From positions 186,001-250,000 of the forward strand of contig NZ_BMHP01000005.1 in the NCBI RefSeq assembly GCF_014641075.1: a stretch of DNA of 64,000 nucleotides, written 5' to 3'. Under the pieces are notes generated by a model. It searched no databases. It had not been told where the DNA came from and saw only the letters and a program-made list of their open reading frames with translations. Of this stretch, positions 7,841 to 16,900 are shown piece after piece. The position numbers and the translations under genes were made by a program. The stretch comes from Paenibacillus nasutitermitis. GTDB lineage: Bacteria; Bacillota; Bacilli; Paenibacillales; Paenibacillaceae. Position 1 is the first letter of the stretch. Each line of letters opens with the position of its first letter.

Positions 7841-9340
7841 TTACTTAACGGTTTGCAGTTCACTGTTTAGACCCAGCGTCCGCCCCGTTGAAGCATGAAT
7901 CTCCTTGATAAGCTCCGGGTTTTTCACCAGAGATACGCCATAGGAAGGAATCATTTCTTTTATTTTCGGTTCCCACGCTTTGAGCTGCTGCGGGAAGCAC
8001 TTGCGGATGACTTCAAGCATAACGGGAACGGCCGTGGATGCGCCTGGAGAAGCACCGAGCAATGCGGCAATCGACCCATCTGCGGCGCTGACCACTTCCG
8101 TGCCGAATTGAAGCGTTCCTTTACCGCCCGCAACCGTATCCTTGATCACTTGCACGCGTTGCCCGGCGACCAGCATATCCCAATCTTCGCTTTTGGCATT
8201 TGGGATGAACTCCCGCAGCTCTTCCATACGTTTTTCTTTGGATAACATCACTTGCTGGATCAGGTACTTGGTCAAGGATAGATTTTTTGCGCCTGCCGCC
8301 AGCATGGTGATCACATTATTCGGTTTTACCGAACCCACCAAATCAAACATCGAGCCGGTCTTTAAGAATTTAGGCGAGAATCCGGCAAACGGTCCGAAGA
8401 GCAATGACTTTTTATTATCGATAAATCGGGTATCAAGATGCGGAACCGACATTGGAGGGGCGCCAACCTTGGCTTTGCCGTATACTTTAGCATGATGCTG
8501 CGCCACTATTTCCGGATTATTGCACACCATAAACAGTCCGCTTATCGGGAATCCTCCAATATGCTTCCCTTCCGGGATGCCGGATTTTTGAAGTAAAGGA
8601 AGGCTTCCTCCACCGCCGCCGATAAAGACGAACTTAGCCGTATGGCGCTCAACCTTGCCGCTGTCATTGCGTACTTTCAATTCCCATGAGCCATCGCCCG
8701 CGCGTTCTATATCATCCACACTATGTTTGTACCGGATATCGACTTTTTTATCCTTCAGGTGGTCGAACAACATCCGCGCCAGCGCACCAAAGTTAACATC
8801 CGTTCCAGAGTCCATCTTCGTCGCCGCAATCGGCTCATTCGCTGTACGGCCCTTCATAATAAGCGGGATCCATTCCATTAATGTTGCCGGATCCTCGGAG
8901 AACTCCATTCCTTGGAACAGCGGGTTGCTTGTCATGGCTTCAAAACGTTTTTTAAGATATGTGACGTTCTTATCCCCTTGTACCATACTCATATGAGACA
9001 AGGGCATTATAAAGCCCTGCGGATTACGAATCAGATTGCTTTTTACAAGATAAGACCAAAACTGCATGGAAACTTGAAACTGTTCGTTCACGTCTACCGC
9101 TTTGCTGATATCAATGGATCCGTCCGGTTTTTCGGCGGTGTAGTTGAGCTCGCATAATGCAGCATGCCCCGTTCCCGCATTATTCCACTCGTTCGAGCTT
9201 TCTTCTCCTGCGCTTGCCAGCTTCTCAAACACCGTAATGTTCATGTTTGGCGCTAATACTTTCAGTAGTGTCCCCAAAGTCGCACTCATGATTCCGGCAC
9301 CAATTAAGATAACATCTGTTTTGGTTTGTCTGTCGCTCAT
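7841..9340 (-). CDS. mqo: Malate:quinone oxidoreductase
   Basis: The protein is 499 residues, the usual Mqo length. It oxidises malate to oxaloacetate with FAD and passes electrons to membrane quinones, bypassing NAD-dependent malate dehydrogenase. The dinucleotide-binding N-terminus VILIGAGIMSATLGTLLK is followed by the family signature SSNEWNNAGTGHAALCELNYT. Further Mqo-typical blocks are GGGGGSLPLLQKSGIPEG and LLGASPGASTAVPVMLEV. The enzyme is peripheral on the inner membrane face. It is monocistronic, with its own terminator. Confidence 0.97.
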   Translation of the reverse strand: MSDRQTKTDVILIGAGIMSATLGTLLKVLAPNMNITVFEKLASAGEESSNEWNNAGTGHAALCELNYTAEKPDGSIDISKAVDVNEQFQVSMQFWSYLVKSNLIRNPQGFIMPLSHMSMVQGDKNVTYLKKRFEAMTSNPLFQGMEFSEDPATLMEWIPLIMKGRTANEPIAATKMDSGTDVNFGALARMLFDHLKDKKVDIRYKHSVDDIERAGDGSWELKVRNDSGKVERHTAKFVFIGGGGGSLPLLQKSGIPEGKHIGGFPISGLFMVCNNPEIVAQHHAKVYGKAKVGAPPMSVPHLDTRFIDNKKSLLFGPFAGFSPKFLKTGSMFDLVGSVKPNNVITMLAAGAKNLSLTKYLIQQVMLSKEKRMEELREFIPNAKSEDWDMLVAGQRVQVIKDTVAGGKGTLQFGTEVVSAADGSIAALLGASPGASTAVPVMLEVIRKCFPQQLKAWEPKIKEMIPSYGVSLVKNPELIKEIHASTGRTLGLNSELQTVK

Positions 9341-9761
9341 TTCTACCGTCCTTACACGCTATATTTGAAAAAAAGATGTGGTGGTTCCCGCTTGGGCTCC
9401 ACAGCAAGACAAGGGTGCGACCTCGTCACACACCTTTTCTGGGTCAGTCATCATTTGATCATCATGTTTACTATAGAAGAATATATCTACTATTATATGA
9501 TAGTTATATGCGATTTAAAAGCAGGTAAATTTAAGGGATGGCATACGTTTCCAAATCAAGAAGAGAAAAACGCCTAGAATTGAATCATTCTGGGCGTTCA
9601 GAGGACCTCAAGGACTCCATTTGATACTTCTATATTATTATCAAACGTTCAAATTGCTACAAAAAAAAGCATATGATAAAAAAGCCGACGCTTCATGCAT
9701 CGCAAAAATTTCAAAGAAATCCAAAACCGTTTAAATTCTTCTGGCGTCAGCACGCCGCGCC
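9341..9761. other. Intergenic region with one minus-strand hairpin
   Basis: This holds the upstream region of mqo and the downstream region of the Gfo/Idh/MocA gene. Apart from the hairpin at 9569-9598 no gene or confident promoter is visible. Confidence 0.5.
9560..9598 (-). terminator. Probable terminator downstream of Gfo/Idh/MocA gene
   Basis: AACGCCTAGAAT and ATTCTGGGCGTT pair with one G-U around a six-base loop (9569-9598). On the minus strand the stem is followed by TTTTTCTCTTCTT. It lies about 165 bases beyond the stop of the 9762 gene, further than usual. Confidence 0.6.
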
Positions 9762-10871
9762 TTACTCCACAGTTTGGCGAACGCCCGTGCTGGAGGCTGC
9801 CCGGATGGCGTCCATCAGGCGGTGCATCCGTACCGCTTGGGTGAAGTCAGGAAACTCCGCCTCACCACCATCGAGCCGCTCCGCGAATAACGCGTAGAGA
9901 TGGGCGACATTATACATCGGGCCTGGGAGCAGATCCCGCGTGATGGTCGAAGCGTAGCCGTCCGGCGCTTCAAGTGTCCGGACCTCTCCGGACGGTCGGG
10001 CGAGGCTAAGGTTCAGCCGATCCATCTGGAACATCAGCCCGTCCCGCGGCGTCGCGGTCAGCTCACCTTCGGTTCCGACAATCCGCAGCGTAAAGCCCGA
10101 TGCTCCGGCGTTGACGAACTGGGCGGATACCAGCGAGCCTTGGGCCAGCTTACCGGCGACAAGCACGTGATCGGGCGCATTCGCCCAAACCATCTTGCCG
10201 GTCTCAAGTACATTTATCTCCGGATATTGTGTGGCCAATGACGCGGACACTTCAATAAACGGTGCCACCATATATTCGATTGAATCAAGTACATGCGCCG
10301 CCCCGATGGTCAGCTGATCCGCCCCGTTGGATTCATCCAGCAGATAGGCATGCGCCAGGTCTACCGTCCCCTTCGAGGTGGGAAAGGCAGGCAGCAAAGT
10401 GACGACATTTACCGCCAGGATACGGCCAATAGCACCTTCCGCGATCAAGTCCCGGATGTAGCGGACGGTTGGATTGCCCCGCGCCTGGAGGCCGACGATA
10501 TGACTTACTCCCCGCTTCTGCGCAAGCGCAAGAAGCGCCTCTGCTTCCGCAGTGGTCCGGGCGAGCGGCCATTCGCTGTACACGTCCTTGCCGGCTTCGA
10601 GCGCCATCCGGATCAGCCGGTCGTGTTCCGGCACCTTCACCGTTACCGCAACGATGTCAACGTCAGGCTGCTTCGCCATCTCCGACGCATCTGTATAGAA
10701 ACGCCCGATACCGTGGCGATCAGCCGCCTCCTGCGCGCTTTCCGGCCGCGTGCCGGTTACCGCCGTGGCCTCATATGCCGCGAGCGCGGCAAGCGCCGGG
10801 ACGTGAGCAAGTCCGCCCCAACCTCCCGCTCCGACGATGCCGACACCCCACTGGATTTTCTTTTCCATCAT
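9762..10871 (-). CDS. Gfo/Idh/MocA-family oxidoreductase (Gal80-like subgroup)
   Basis: The protein is 369 residues. The N-terminal Rossmann fold shows GIVGAGGWGGLAH, and the C-terminal domain is the Gfo/Idh/MocA substrate/dimer domain. The usual EKP motif carrying the catalytic-site Lys reads EWPLA here (DVYSEWPLARTTAEAEALL). This is seen in Gal80-like members, so the protein may bind NAD(P) and a sugar or act as a sensor without standard dehydrogenase activity. ATG 10871 has GAGGAGG upstream. It is divergent from an HxlR regulator (11040), which probably controls it. GC content is higher than in its neighbours. The substrate is unknown. Confidence 0.88.
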   Translation of the reverse strand: MMEKKIQWGVGIVGAGGWGGLAHVPALAALAAYEATAVTGTRPESAQEAADRHGIGRFYTDASEMAKQPDVDIVAVTVKVPEHDRLIRMALEAGKDVYSEWPLARTTAEAEALLALAQKRGVSHIVGLQARGNPTVRYIRDLIAEGAIGRILAVNVVTLLPAFPTSKGTVDLAHAYLLDESNGADQLTIGAAHVLDSIEYMVAPFIEVSASLATQYPEINVLETGKMVWANAPDHVLVAGKLAQGSLVSAQFVNAGASGFTLRIVGTEGELTATPRDGLMFQMDRLNLSLARPSGEVRTLEAPDGYASTITRDLLPGPMYNVAHLYALFAERLDGGEAEFPDFTQAVRMHRLMDAIRAASSTGVRQTVE

Positions 10872-11039
10872 TTCTTCCTCCTCTGACTTTGTTCATCTAT
10901 CATGCTGACAAAGCTGAGTATGAACGATATAATCGAAGCAGAAAAGTACGCACTTTTTTGTAATATAGTTACCGAATGGGTACGTTGAAGGAGTTGGCTA
11001 AGCATAACATTCGAGGATAGCAAGACGAATTCCGGCGAC

Positions 11040-11372
11040 ATGAGCATGGAAAAAAAGTACAACAATCCGACCGAAGCAACGCTGGACCGGATCGGCGGCA
11101 AGTGGAAGACCGCAATCCTCTGCCTGCTCGCAGAACAGGGTGCAATGCGCAACGGGGAGATATTGCGGTTGCTATCGCCCGTCACGCAAAAAATGCTTAG
11201 CCAGCAGCTAAAGGAGCTCGAAGCAGAAAGGCTCATTCTCCGCACCGTCTTTCCGGAGGTGCCGCCCAAAGTCGTGTACGAACTGACGGAGAGCGGATGG
11301 TCGCTGCGGACGGTGCTGGATCCGCTCTGTGAATGGGGCAAGAGATTCGTTAAAGCCGACAAGCCGGAATAA
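11040..11372 (+). CDS. HxlR-family transcriptional regulator
   Basis: The protein is 110 residues with one winged-helix domain typical of HxlR (LDRIGGKWKTAILCLL, then LSQQLKELEAERLILRTVFPEVPPKVVYELTESG). No regulatory cysteine sits in the usual N-terminal position, so redox sensing by Cys is not supported. The start is ATG 11040; ATG 11046 is also possible. It is divergent from the Gfo/Idh/MocA gene across a 168-base spacer, the usual arrangement for an HxlR regulator and its target. Confidence 0.92.
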   Translation: MSMEKKYNNPTEATLDRIGGKWKTAILCLLAEQGAMRNGEILRLLSPVTQKMLSQQLKELEAERLILRTVFPEVPPKVVYELTESGWSLRTVLDPLCEWGKRFVKADKPE

Positions 11373-11517
11373 GATGCTGGTTCATCCGATAAGCAACTCT
11401 AATTTGGCAAAGGGGCCTTCCGCCAGAACGCGGGGGCCTCAGCCTAACAGAAGCAACAATTTCCCGACTGTTACCCCCATTAACGATCCACCGTTTTAAT
11501 ATAACGCCAGATCTTGT

Positions 11518-11960
11518 TCAGCTTTCTTTATGCCTGCCCTTCGGACTCTCCATGCTGCCAAACTCGAAGAACTTCACTTTTTTGATGCCGACGTAATTAA
11601 ATAGCGCTTTTCGCATTAATGTTTTGTGAGCGTTATAAAGCCGTAACAACGGGTAATAGGCCGGCCCCTTCATAGTGGAAATACATACCACCGACTTTCC
11701 CTTCAGCTGACCCTCCGGCAGAAGTCCCCCTGTATCCCGATACGTGAACTCCGACGCAAACAGCTGATCGATATAGCCCATGAGCATAGCCGGAGGACGT
11801 CCCTACCAAATGGGATAGATAAAAAACAATTTTATCAGCCCACGTAGGCTGATCCCTGCATCGGGCAAGATCCGGGTCTGCATGCATATCTCTCCTGCGT
11901 GTGTTTTCATTAAAAACCAGGATCGGATTGAATTCTTCTTCATATAAATCCATGACTTTT
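11518..11960 (-). pseudogene. Decayed NAD(P)H-quinone oxidoreductase (flavodoxin-like fold)
   Basis: Two frames together give a KefF/MdaB-type NAD(P)H dehydrogenase. One reads DLYEEEFNPILVFNENTRRR and ...TWADKIVF; the other reads YIDQLFASEFTYRDTGGLLP...VKFFEFGSMESPKGR. They are joined by an extra T in the run near 11827, and a TAG replaces the TGG of the expected IWWGRPPAMLMGYIDQ segment. The N-terminal ~35 residues, including the FMN-binding AHP motif, are absent: an in-frame TAG lies about 60 bases upstream of the first recognisable codon. The gene therefore has at least three lesions and is not functional. Confidence 0.85.
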
Positions 11961-12103
11961 ACCTCGTCTATATGAGCATTCTCCTTATTCCCTGAAAGGA
12001 CAGGCGATCGATCTTCTTCATACTAAGGTGTTTTATTGAGGATGCTTGAATGGCTGCGCCGCAAGCAGCTTGCTTTCTTTGCTATCTCCACCGCCCTCCC
12101 GTT

Positions 12104-12150
12104 GTCAAAATAAAAATCGCCGTCCAGCTCCCGATTAGGGAGCTTGAACG
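12104..12150 (-). terminator. Terminator of the MerR-SRPBCC operon
   Basis: AGCTCCC/GGGAGCT and flanking pairs (12121-12150) form a hairpin with loop GATTA. On the minus strand it is followed by ATTTTTATTTTG. It lies about 35 bases past the stop of the decayed SRPBCC gene. Confidence 0.75.
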
Positions 12151-12182
12151 ACGAGAGGTTTAGATTCATATATTTGGCATAG

Positions 12183-12600
12183 CTAGGAGGAGGTCATCTC
12201 CGCCAGCAGCTTGCCCAGCCGGTCGAAGTTCTGCTCATTTCCTTCAACGCAGTATGCTTTGGCCTGTTCGAATTCTTCCGTTATTTTGAAAAGCTGATGG
12301 AAAATAACATTGGTACGGCCATCCAGGTCCTCGAAGGTGGCCGTTACGCGAAATTCATGACCGGACAGATGATCAAAGCACAATCCGCTCAACTGGCACG
12401 GTCTCGACGAAGACGCTATGGTTTGGGTAATCCACGCCATTCGGTCCATGCATCGTAAATCGCCATGTGCCTCCTGGCCTCACATCGCACTCGTGAAATG
12501 TATTTGTGAAGCCGTTCGGCCCCCACCAACGAGCCTGCAAATCGGGGGTTGTCCAGGCCCGAAACATAAGCTCCCGCGGCACATCAAACTCGCGCGAGGA
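12183..12600 (-). pseudogene. Decayed SRPBCC (AHSA1-type) protein
   Basis: The upstream frame reads VPRELMFRAWTTPDLQARWW...NTFHECDVRPGGTWRF and ends at VERIVL. The downstream frame continues DHLSGHEFRVTATFEDLDGR...FDRLGKLLAEMTSS. One extra C at about 12382 (GTGCTTTGAT where GTGTTTGAT is expected) causes the shift. The N-terminus is also interrupted: the SSREFDVPREL frame meets a TGA just upstream, while an ATG with suitable position is out of frame. In its intact state it would have been the second START-like ligand-binding protein of the MerR operon. Confidence 0.82.
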
Positions 12601-12632
12601 ATAATTTCATTTGCCGAGTGTCAAATCCCTGC

Positions 12633-13070
12633 CTACCCTTCAAATAGCTTGCCTAGTGCGTCCAACATGAGGGTTGTACCGTGTTCCCGAACTTCCGGCG
12701 TATCGTGTCCGTCAAAGTACGAGCCTTGCTCCGTATAAATCAGTTTTGTTCCGCCCTCCACCTGGATCAGCTCGACCGTTGTAATCGAAACAGAGATGCG
12801 TGTGCCGTCTGAATCCAGGGTGTACGTATAGACAATGCGCTGATCCGGGATAATCTCCTGGTATCTGGCGTCGAAGGTGAAGATCGGCCCTTTCGGCGGA
12901 CCGCCGGCGCTGTACTCGCGTCCGCCGACCCGAAAGTCGAAGATCTCCGGCGTCGAATACCATTTCGCTTTGGAATTCGGGTCGGACCAGGCTTGATAAA
13001 CCCGCTCCGGCGAAGCGGCATAAGTCCGCTCGACGACGAAGGTCGCATGCTTAACAAATCGTTCGTTCAT
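12633..13070 (-). CDS. SRPBCC / AHSA1-type START-like protein
   Basis: The protein is 145 residues of the Aha1-C/AHSA1-like SRPBCC superfamily, a hydrophobic-pocket fold that binds small lipophilic ligands. Typical segments are the N-terminal ATFVVERTYAASPERVYQAW with DPNSKAKWY, then VGGREYSAGGPP, and the C-terminal helix EHGTTLMLDALGKLFEG. The ATG overlaps the stop of the MerR gene by four bases (ATGA), so the two are translationally coupled. The ligand is unknown; coupling to a MerR regulator suggests an inducible response. Confidence 0.9.
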   Translation of the reverse strand: MNERFVKHATFVVERTYAASPERVYQAWSDPNSKAKWYSTPEIFDFRVGGREYSAGGPPKGPIFTFDARYQEIIPDQRIVYTYTLDSDGTRISVSITTVELIQVEGGTKLIYTEQGSYFDGHDTPEVREHGTTLMLDALGKLFEG

Positions 13071-13573
13071 TTATTTTCCTCCTCAGGTTTGGGTATACCG
13101 TTCTCCTCGATAAGAAAGTCTCCCAACAGATCCAAATGCCGCTCCCAAGTCGTTTGCCGCTCAAGGACCGGCTTCTCAAATTCCATCTTCATCGCTTGCA
13201 TAAGATTCGTAAAATCTTCGACCGTTATTTGCGTCTTGCCTTGCATAAGCTTGGATACATGCCCGAGCTGCTCTAATAGCTTCTGCTGCATTTTAATCTG
13301 CTCTTTGATCCGGTTAATCTGCAGATTGACAATCTCAAACGGAGTGATTTGCCCGTCGCTCAGGGCTGACTTAATCTCCTCGAGAGATAACCCCAGCTCC
13401 TTGAGCGATAAAATCTGGTGCAAATGGGACAAGTCCGATTCGCTGTACAGCCTGTGGCCGGATTCCGTCTGCCCTGACGGAGAGAACAACCCGATTTGAT
13501 CATAAAACCGCAAGGTTCGTACGGTTAGCCCCGTCATGTTGGCGAGTTCCCCAGTCTTCCAATATTTCTTCAT
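13067..13573 (-). CDS. MerR-family transcriptional regulator
   Basis: The protein is 168 residues. The N-terminal winged helix YWKTGELANMTGLTVRTLRF is followed by DQIGLFSPSGQTESGHRLYS and a long dimerisation coiled coil. The C-terminal segment WERHLDLLGDFLIEENGIP probably contacts an effector. It heads the operon with one intact and one decayed SRPBCC gene. Its own promoter has a 19-bp spacer with a central dyad (13618-13648), so it very likely distorts that promoter and regulates itself. A degraded second copy of its C-terminus lies at 52548-52690. Confidence 0.94.
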   Translation of the reverse strand: MKKYWKTGELANMTGLTVRTLRFYDQIGLFSPSGQTESGHRLYSESDLSHLHQILSLKELGLSLEEIKSALSDGQITPFEIVNLQINRIKEQIKMQQKLLEQLGHVSKLMQGKTQITVEDFTNLMQAMKMEFEKPVLERQTTWERHLDLLGDFLIEENGIPKPEEENK

Positions 13574-13617
13574 TCACCATCTCCACTCTTTGAAGCTAGC
13601 TTTATACCGGTAACTTT

Positions 13618-13648
13618 ATTATAAAACCTTACGTAGCGTAACGTGCAA
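13618..13648 (-). promoter_or_regulatory. MerR-type promoter with 19-bp spacer and operator dyad
   Basis: On the minus strand a -35 TTGCAC (13648-13643) and a -10 TATAAT (13623-13618) are separated by 19 bases, the over-long spacing typical of MerR-activated promoters. The spacer contains the perfect dyad TTACG-TAG-CGTAA at 13629-13641. The -10 is about 45 bases upstream of the MerR ATG. Confidence 0.85.
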
Positions 13649-13791
13649 GTGTTTTTTGCGACGCTTTGCCACGAAATATTTTTTTTGTTTCGCACCGTAG
13701 TCCCCTATCGACCGGTTTCTTGCGGCAGACCGGCCTTCTCGAATGAACACGGCTTAATGGCCTGGTTCATACCCGACACTGTGGACTGGAC
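13649..13791. other. Intergenic spacer, no gene seen
   Basis: This is the remainder of the ~330-base gap between the MerR operon and the SLH protein gene. Apart from the MerR promoter and the hairpin at 13792-13832 nothing is recognised. Confidence 0.5.
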
Positions 13792-13832
13792 AAAAAATGG
13801 AGCCTGTACTTTTTAAAGTAGCAGGCCCCTCC
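13792..13832 (-). terminator. Terminator after propeller/SLH protein
   Basis: The minus-strand stem reads GGGGCCTGCTACTTT and pairs, with one bulge, with AAAGTACAGGCTCC. It is followed by ATTTTTTG (13798-13791). It lies about 70 bases past the stop at 13905. Confidence 0.75.
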
Positions 13833-13904
13833 ATTAATCTGAATTGATGCAGATTGCCAACCGAATCAATCCGCACTTTCTTTCGAAATTCGCTTACCGA
13901 ACCG

Positions 13905-16900
13905 TTACTTACTTTTCTGATCTAATACTTTTAGCAGAACCGTTACGGCTTCTGCCCTTGTTGCATGGTCGTCAGGGGCAAATCTGTTATTGCTTTTACC
14001 TTGTATTATGCCTTGCTGCTGCACGAGAGCAACACTGCTTCTCGCCCACTTCGGAATATCAGTATCATCGGCAAAACTGGTTCCAGCAGCTTCTTCAGCC
14101 GGTTGGCCTAAAACTTTGGCGAGAATCGCGGCCATCTCTGCCCGTGTAATTTCCGCACTCGGACGGAACGTGCCGTCCTCATAGCCTTTAATATAACCGG
14201 CCTGTACAGCCTGTGCGACCGCGTCCTGTGCCCAAGCCCCGATCTTCGCTGAATCTGTGAAAGTTAGCGGAGCGGTCGCTTCCGCTTGCGGCTTCAACGT
14301 ATTCATCAGCATGACAGCAAATTCAGCACGCGTCACAGTAGACTTGGGTTTGAATGTGCCATCTGGATAACCGCTCACTATTCCATTGCTTACGGCCAAC
14401 TTGATGTTGGCCTCGGCCCAATAGCCAGAGATATCACTAAAGCTCGGAACGGCTTTATCCGGTACGGTTTTCGGTTTGTCTACTGCCAATACGGCATACT
14501 TCGTGAAGTGATTAACGTCCACCGAAATTTTATTCCCGTTGATTTTCCCTCCCGGAACTTCTACCCATGTTTTTTTTGTTTCGTCATAATAGAACACGAC
14601 TGCCCTTTGGTTATCTTTCAAGCTTGCCGGATTAAAAACAAACGTCAACGTGACAGGATTATTAAAGTTTTCCGTAAAATCTTTAAGTATCTCATAGATC
14701 GAACTGACAAGTACCTCTTGATTCGTTATAAAGTTTTGCGTGTTTGCTACTTTCTCGATAGTTAGTTTCAATTCTTTGTTTGTCGCATTCGCTGGAATCG
14801 AAACCGTTAACCCCTCGTCTACGCTCACTTCCCCCGACTTTCCTGCCGGAAGCGTTAATTGACCATTTGTAGAGGTAACTTTATCATTGCTTGGGGATGG
14901 TATGATGCCACCGAAACCTCCGAATCCGCCTCCGCCTCCGACAGGACCTCCGCCGGTGCCTCCGCCATTGCCGCCATTGGAATTATCGATATATTCGTTT
15001 AAGTAAGCTTTCGTAAAGACCAGACTTTCTGCCTTGCCTGGGGCTTGCAACGTAAGATAGATGCTGCCCCCACCTGCATTCAAATGCGTTACATTTATCG
15101 TCAGCTCCGATCTTCCTGGCGGTAGCGTTGCCGTGTTGAGCAGCTCCCCTTCGTCCGAATAAATGCGAACCGTCTCTCCTGCCTGCAATTGGCTGACGGT
15201 AATCGAATCATTTACAGTACCTGCCCGATTCGTGACCTTAATATCTTCAAGCACTGGCGTCCGGGTTATTCGGTCCAGGACAGGAGTGATGGAATAATAG
15301 GGAGCCGTCTCCCCCTCGTTATCCGTATAAAGGACTGCAAGCGTCAACGCTTGGTCAGGGATGGGGGTTCCTGAAGGTATCGTGATCTGGTAGGCGGCTT
15401 GCTTGGTATTCACCGAAGCAATGCGGCTACCTATTATGCCATCCGCTCCCGCAAAATAAACTTCGTAGACGCTGCCGGCCATCTCCTTGCTTGCTGGTAA
15501 CCAGGACAATGCGCCGCCAATTGTATTTGGATTCGAATCGGTATCATTAAACGTTATACTATCTGCCAAGAAGGTCGGCATATCCCATAGTCGGGTCCGG
15601 CTATATGCCGTAGATTGTCTGTATCTACCATTGTTATTAGCCTTGATATTAGCAAATATAGCGATATGCGTTTGATCGGCTTGGGGGTAACGGCCATAAA
15701 GGTTATAGTAATAGAGCCCGTTATCCAGATCTTCCTTGTAGACTTCACCGATTATTTGACCTCGCTGCTTATCCTCATTCATAAAGAACAAGGTATAGTG
15801 ATCCACATCGGCATCATTGCCGGCAGGCTCAAAAACAACGAATCCAGATACGAGACCCGCTTCATCATTCGTATCCAGGAAAACGGATTCCCCCGGCGTA
15901 AACGTATCCATATAGTGTGAAACATCTTCTATAGAGTTAAACTTGTAGACCTGGTTCATCCCAGAGGTTTCCGTAAAAAAGGGATCCTTGTTGCCTCTGA
16001 CTAAATAAACCGAGCCGGAAGCATCCATGTCCACCAGACCGACCTCAAATGGCAAATCGAACAATTTTGCGGACGAGTTACTGTCGTATACTGCATTTTG
16101 TGTAAAAACATAGGCACCCTTTGCATAAATGGCCTGATCTGGAAATGTCGCAAGTAACTGTGCAGGCTGGTCCGTACTATATTTCTTGGTCCCTGCGTAA
16201 ATGGCATCACCATCTATAAACAATGTCCGGGTGCTGTATCCAAAGCCGTTAACCAGATTGTGTACCTTATATGGATGTTGAAGCTCAATCCCATACATAT
16301 TGTTGTCGTCACTTGCATACAGCATTCCCTTCTCAGGGGAAATGACAATATGATTAGCATCTATATCAAAGTAGCCATTCTTAATCTCGTATACGGATTG
16401 GGTTACGGAAGAGTATACACTTAGCGTATTATTCGACCGGGCTATATTGGTAGATGTGAAGAAGAGTTTATCTTCATACGCAGCGGCCTGCAGCGGCATT
16501 CGAGCCGATAACTGAGCTGCCGCTGAGACTGTTGAATCAGCAGCATTCACAATGCCTATTGAGGATGAACCGTTATTAGCGATATAGAGACTGCCATTAT
16601 ATAGATCAAGATCTACCGGCTTGGAACCTATGTACGATTCCTTATCTACGGTCATCGTATCCTTGTTTATGGTCAGCAGCGTATTTTCAGTCGACAAGGC
16701 ATAAATATGATTGTTGTCCGACACCCATTGTGTAATCGGGCTGCGCAAATCCAGCTGGTTCACTGAGGGAGTATGGCCATCGTAAGAAAGTGCAGGCAGC
16801 TCTATCTTCGTCTTGGAGATGGTCTGATAGGAAAAGATGTACACATTCTGATTCGAGTCCATCAAGGCCAAGGATGACTCATTGGGGAAATTGGCCAAAT

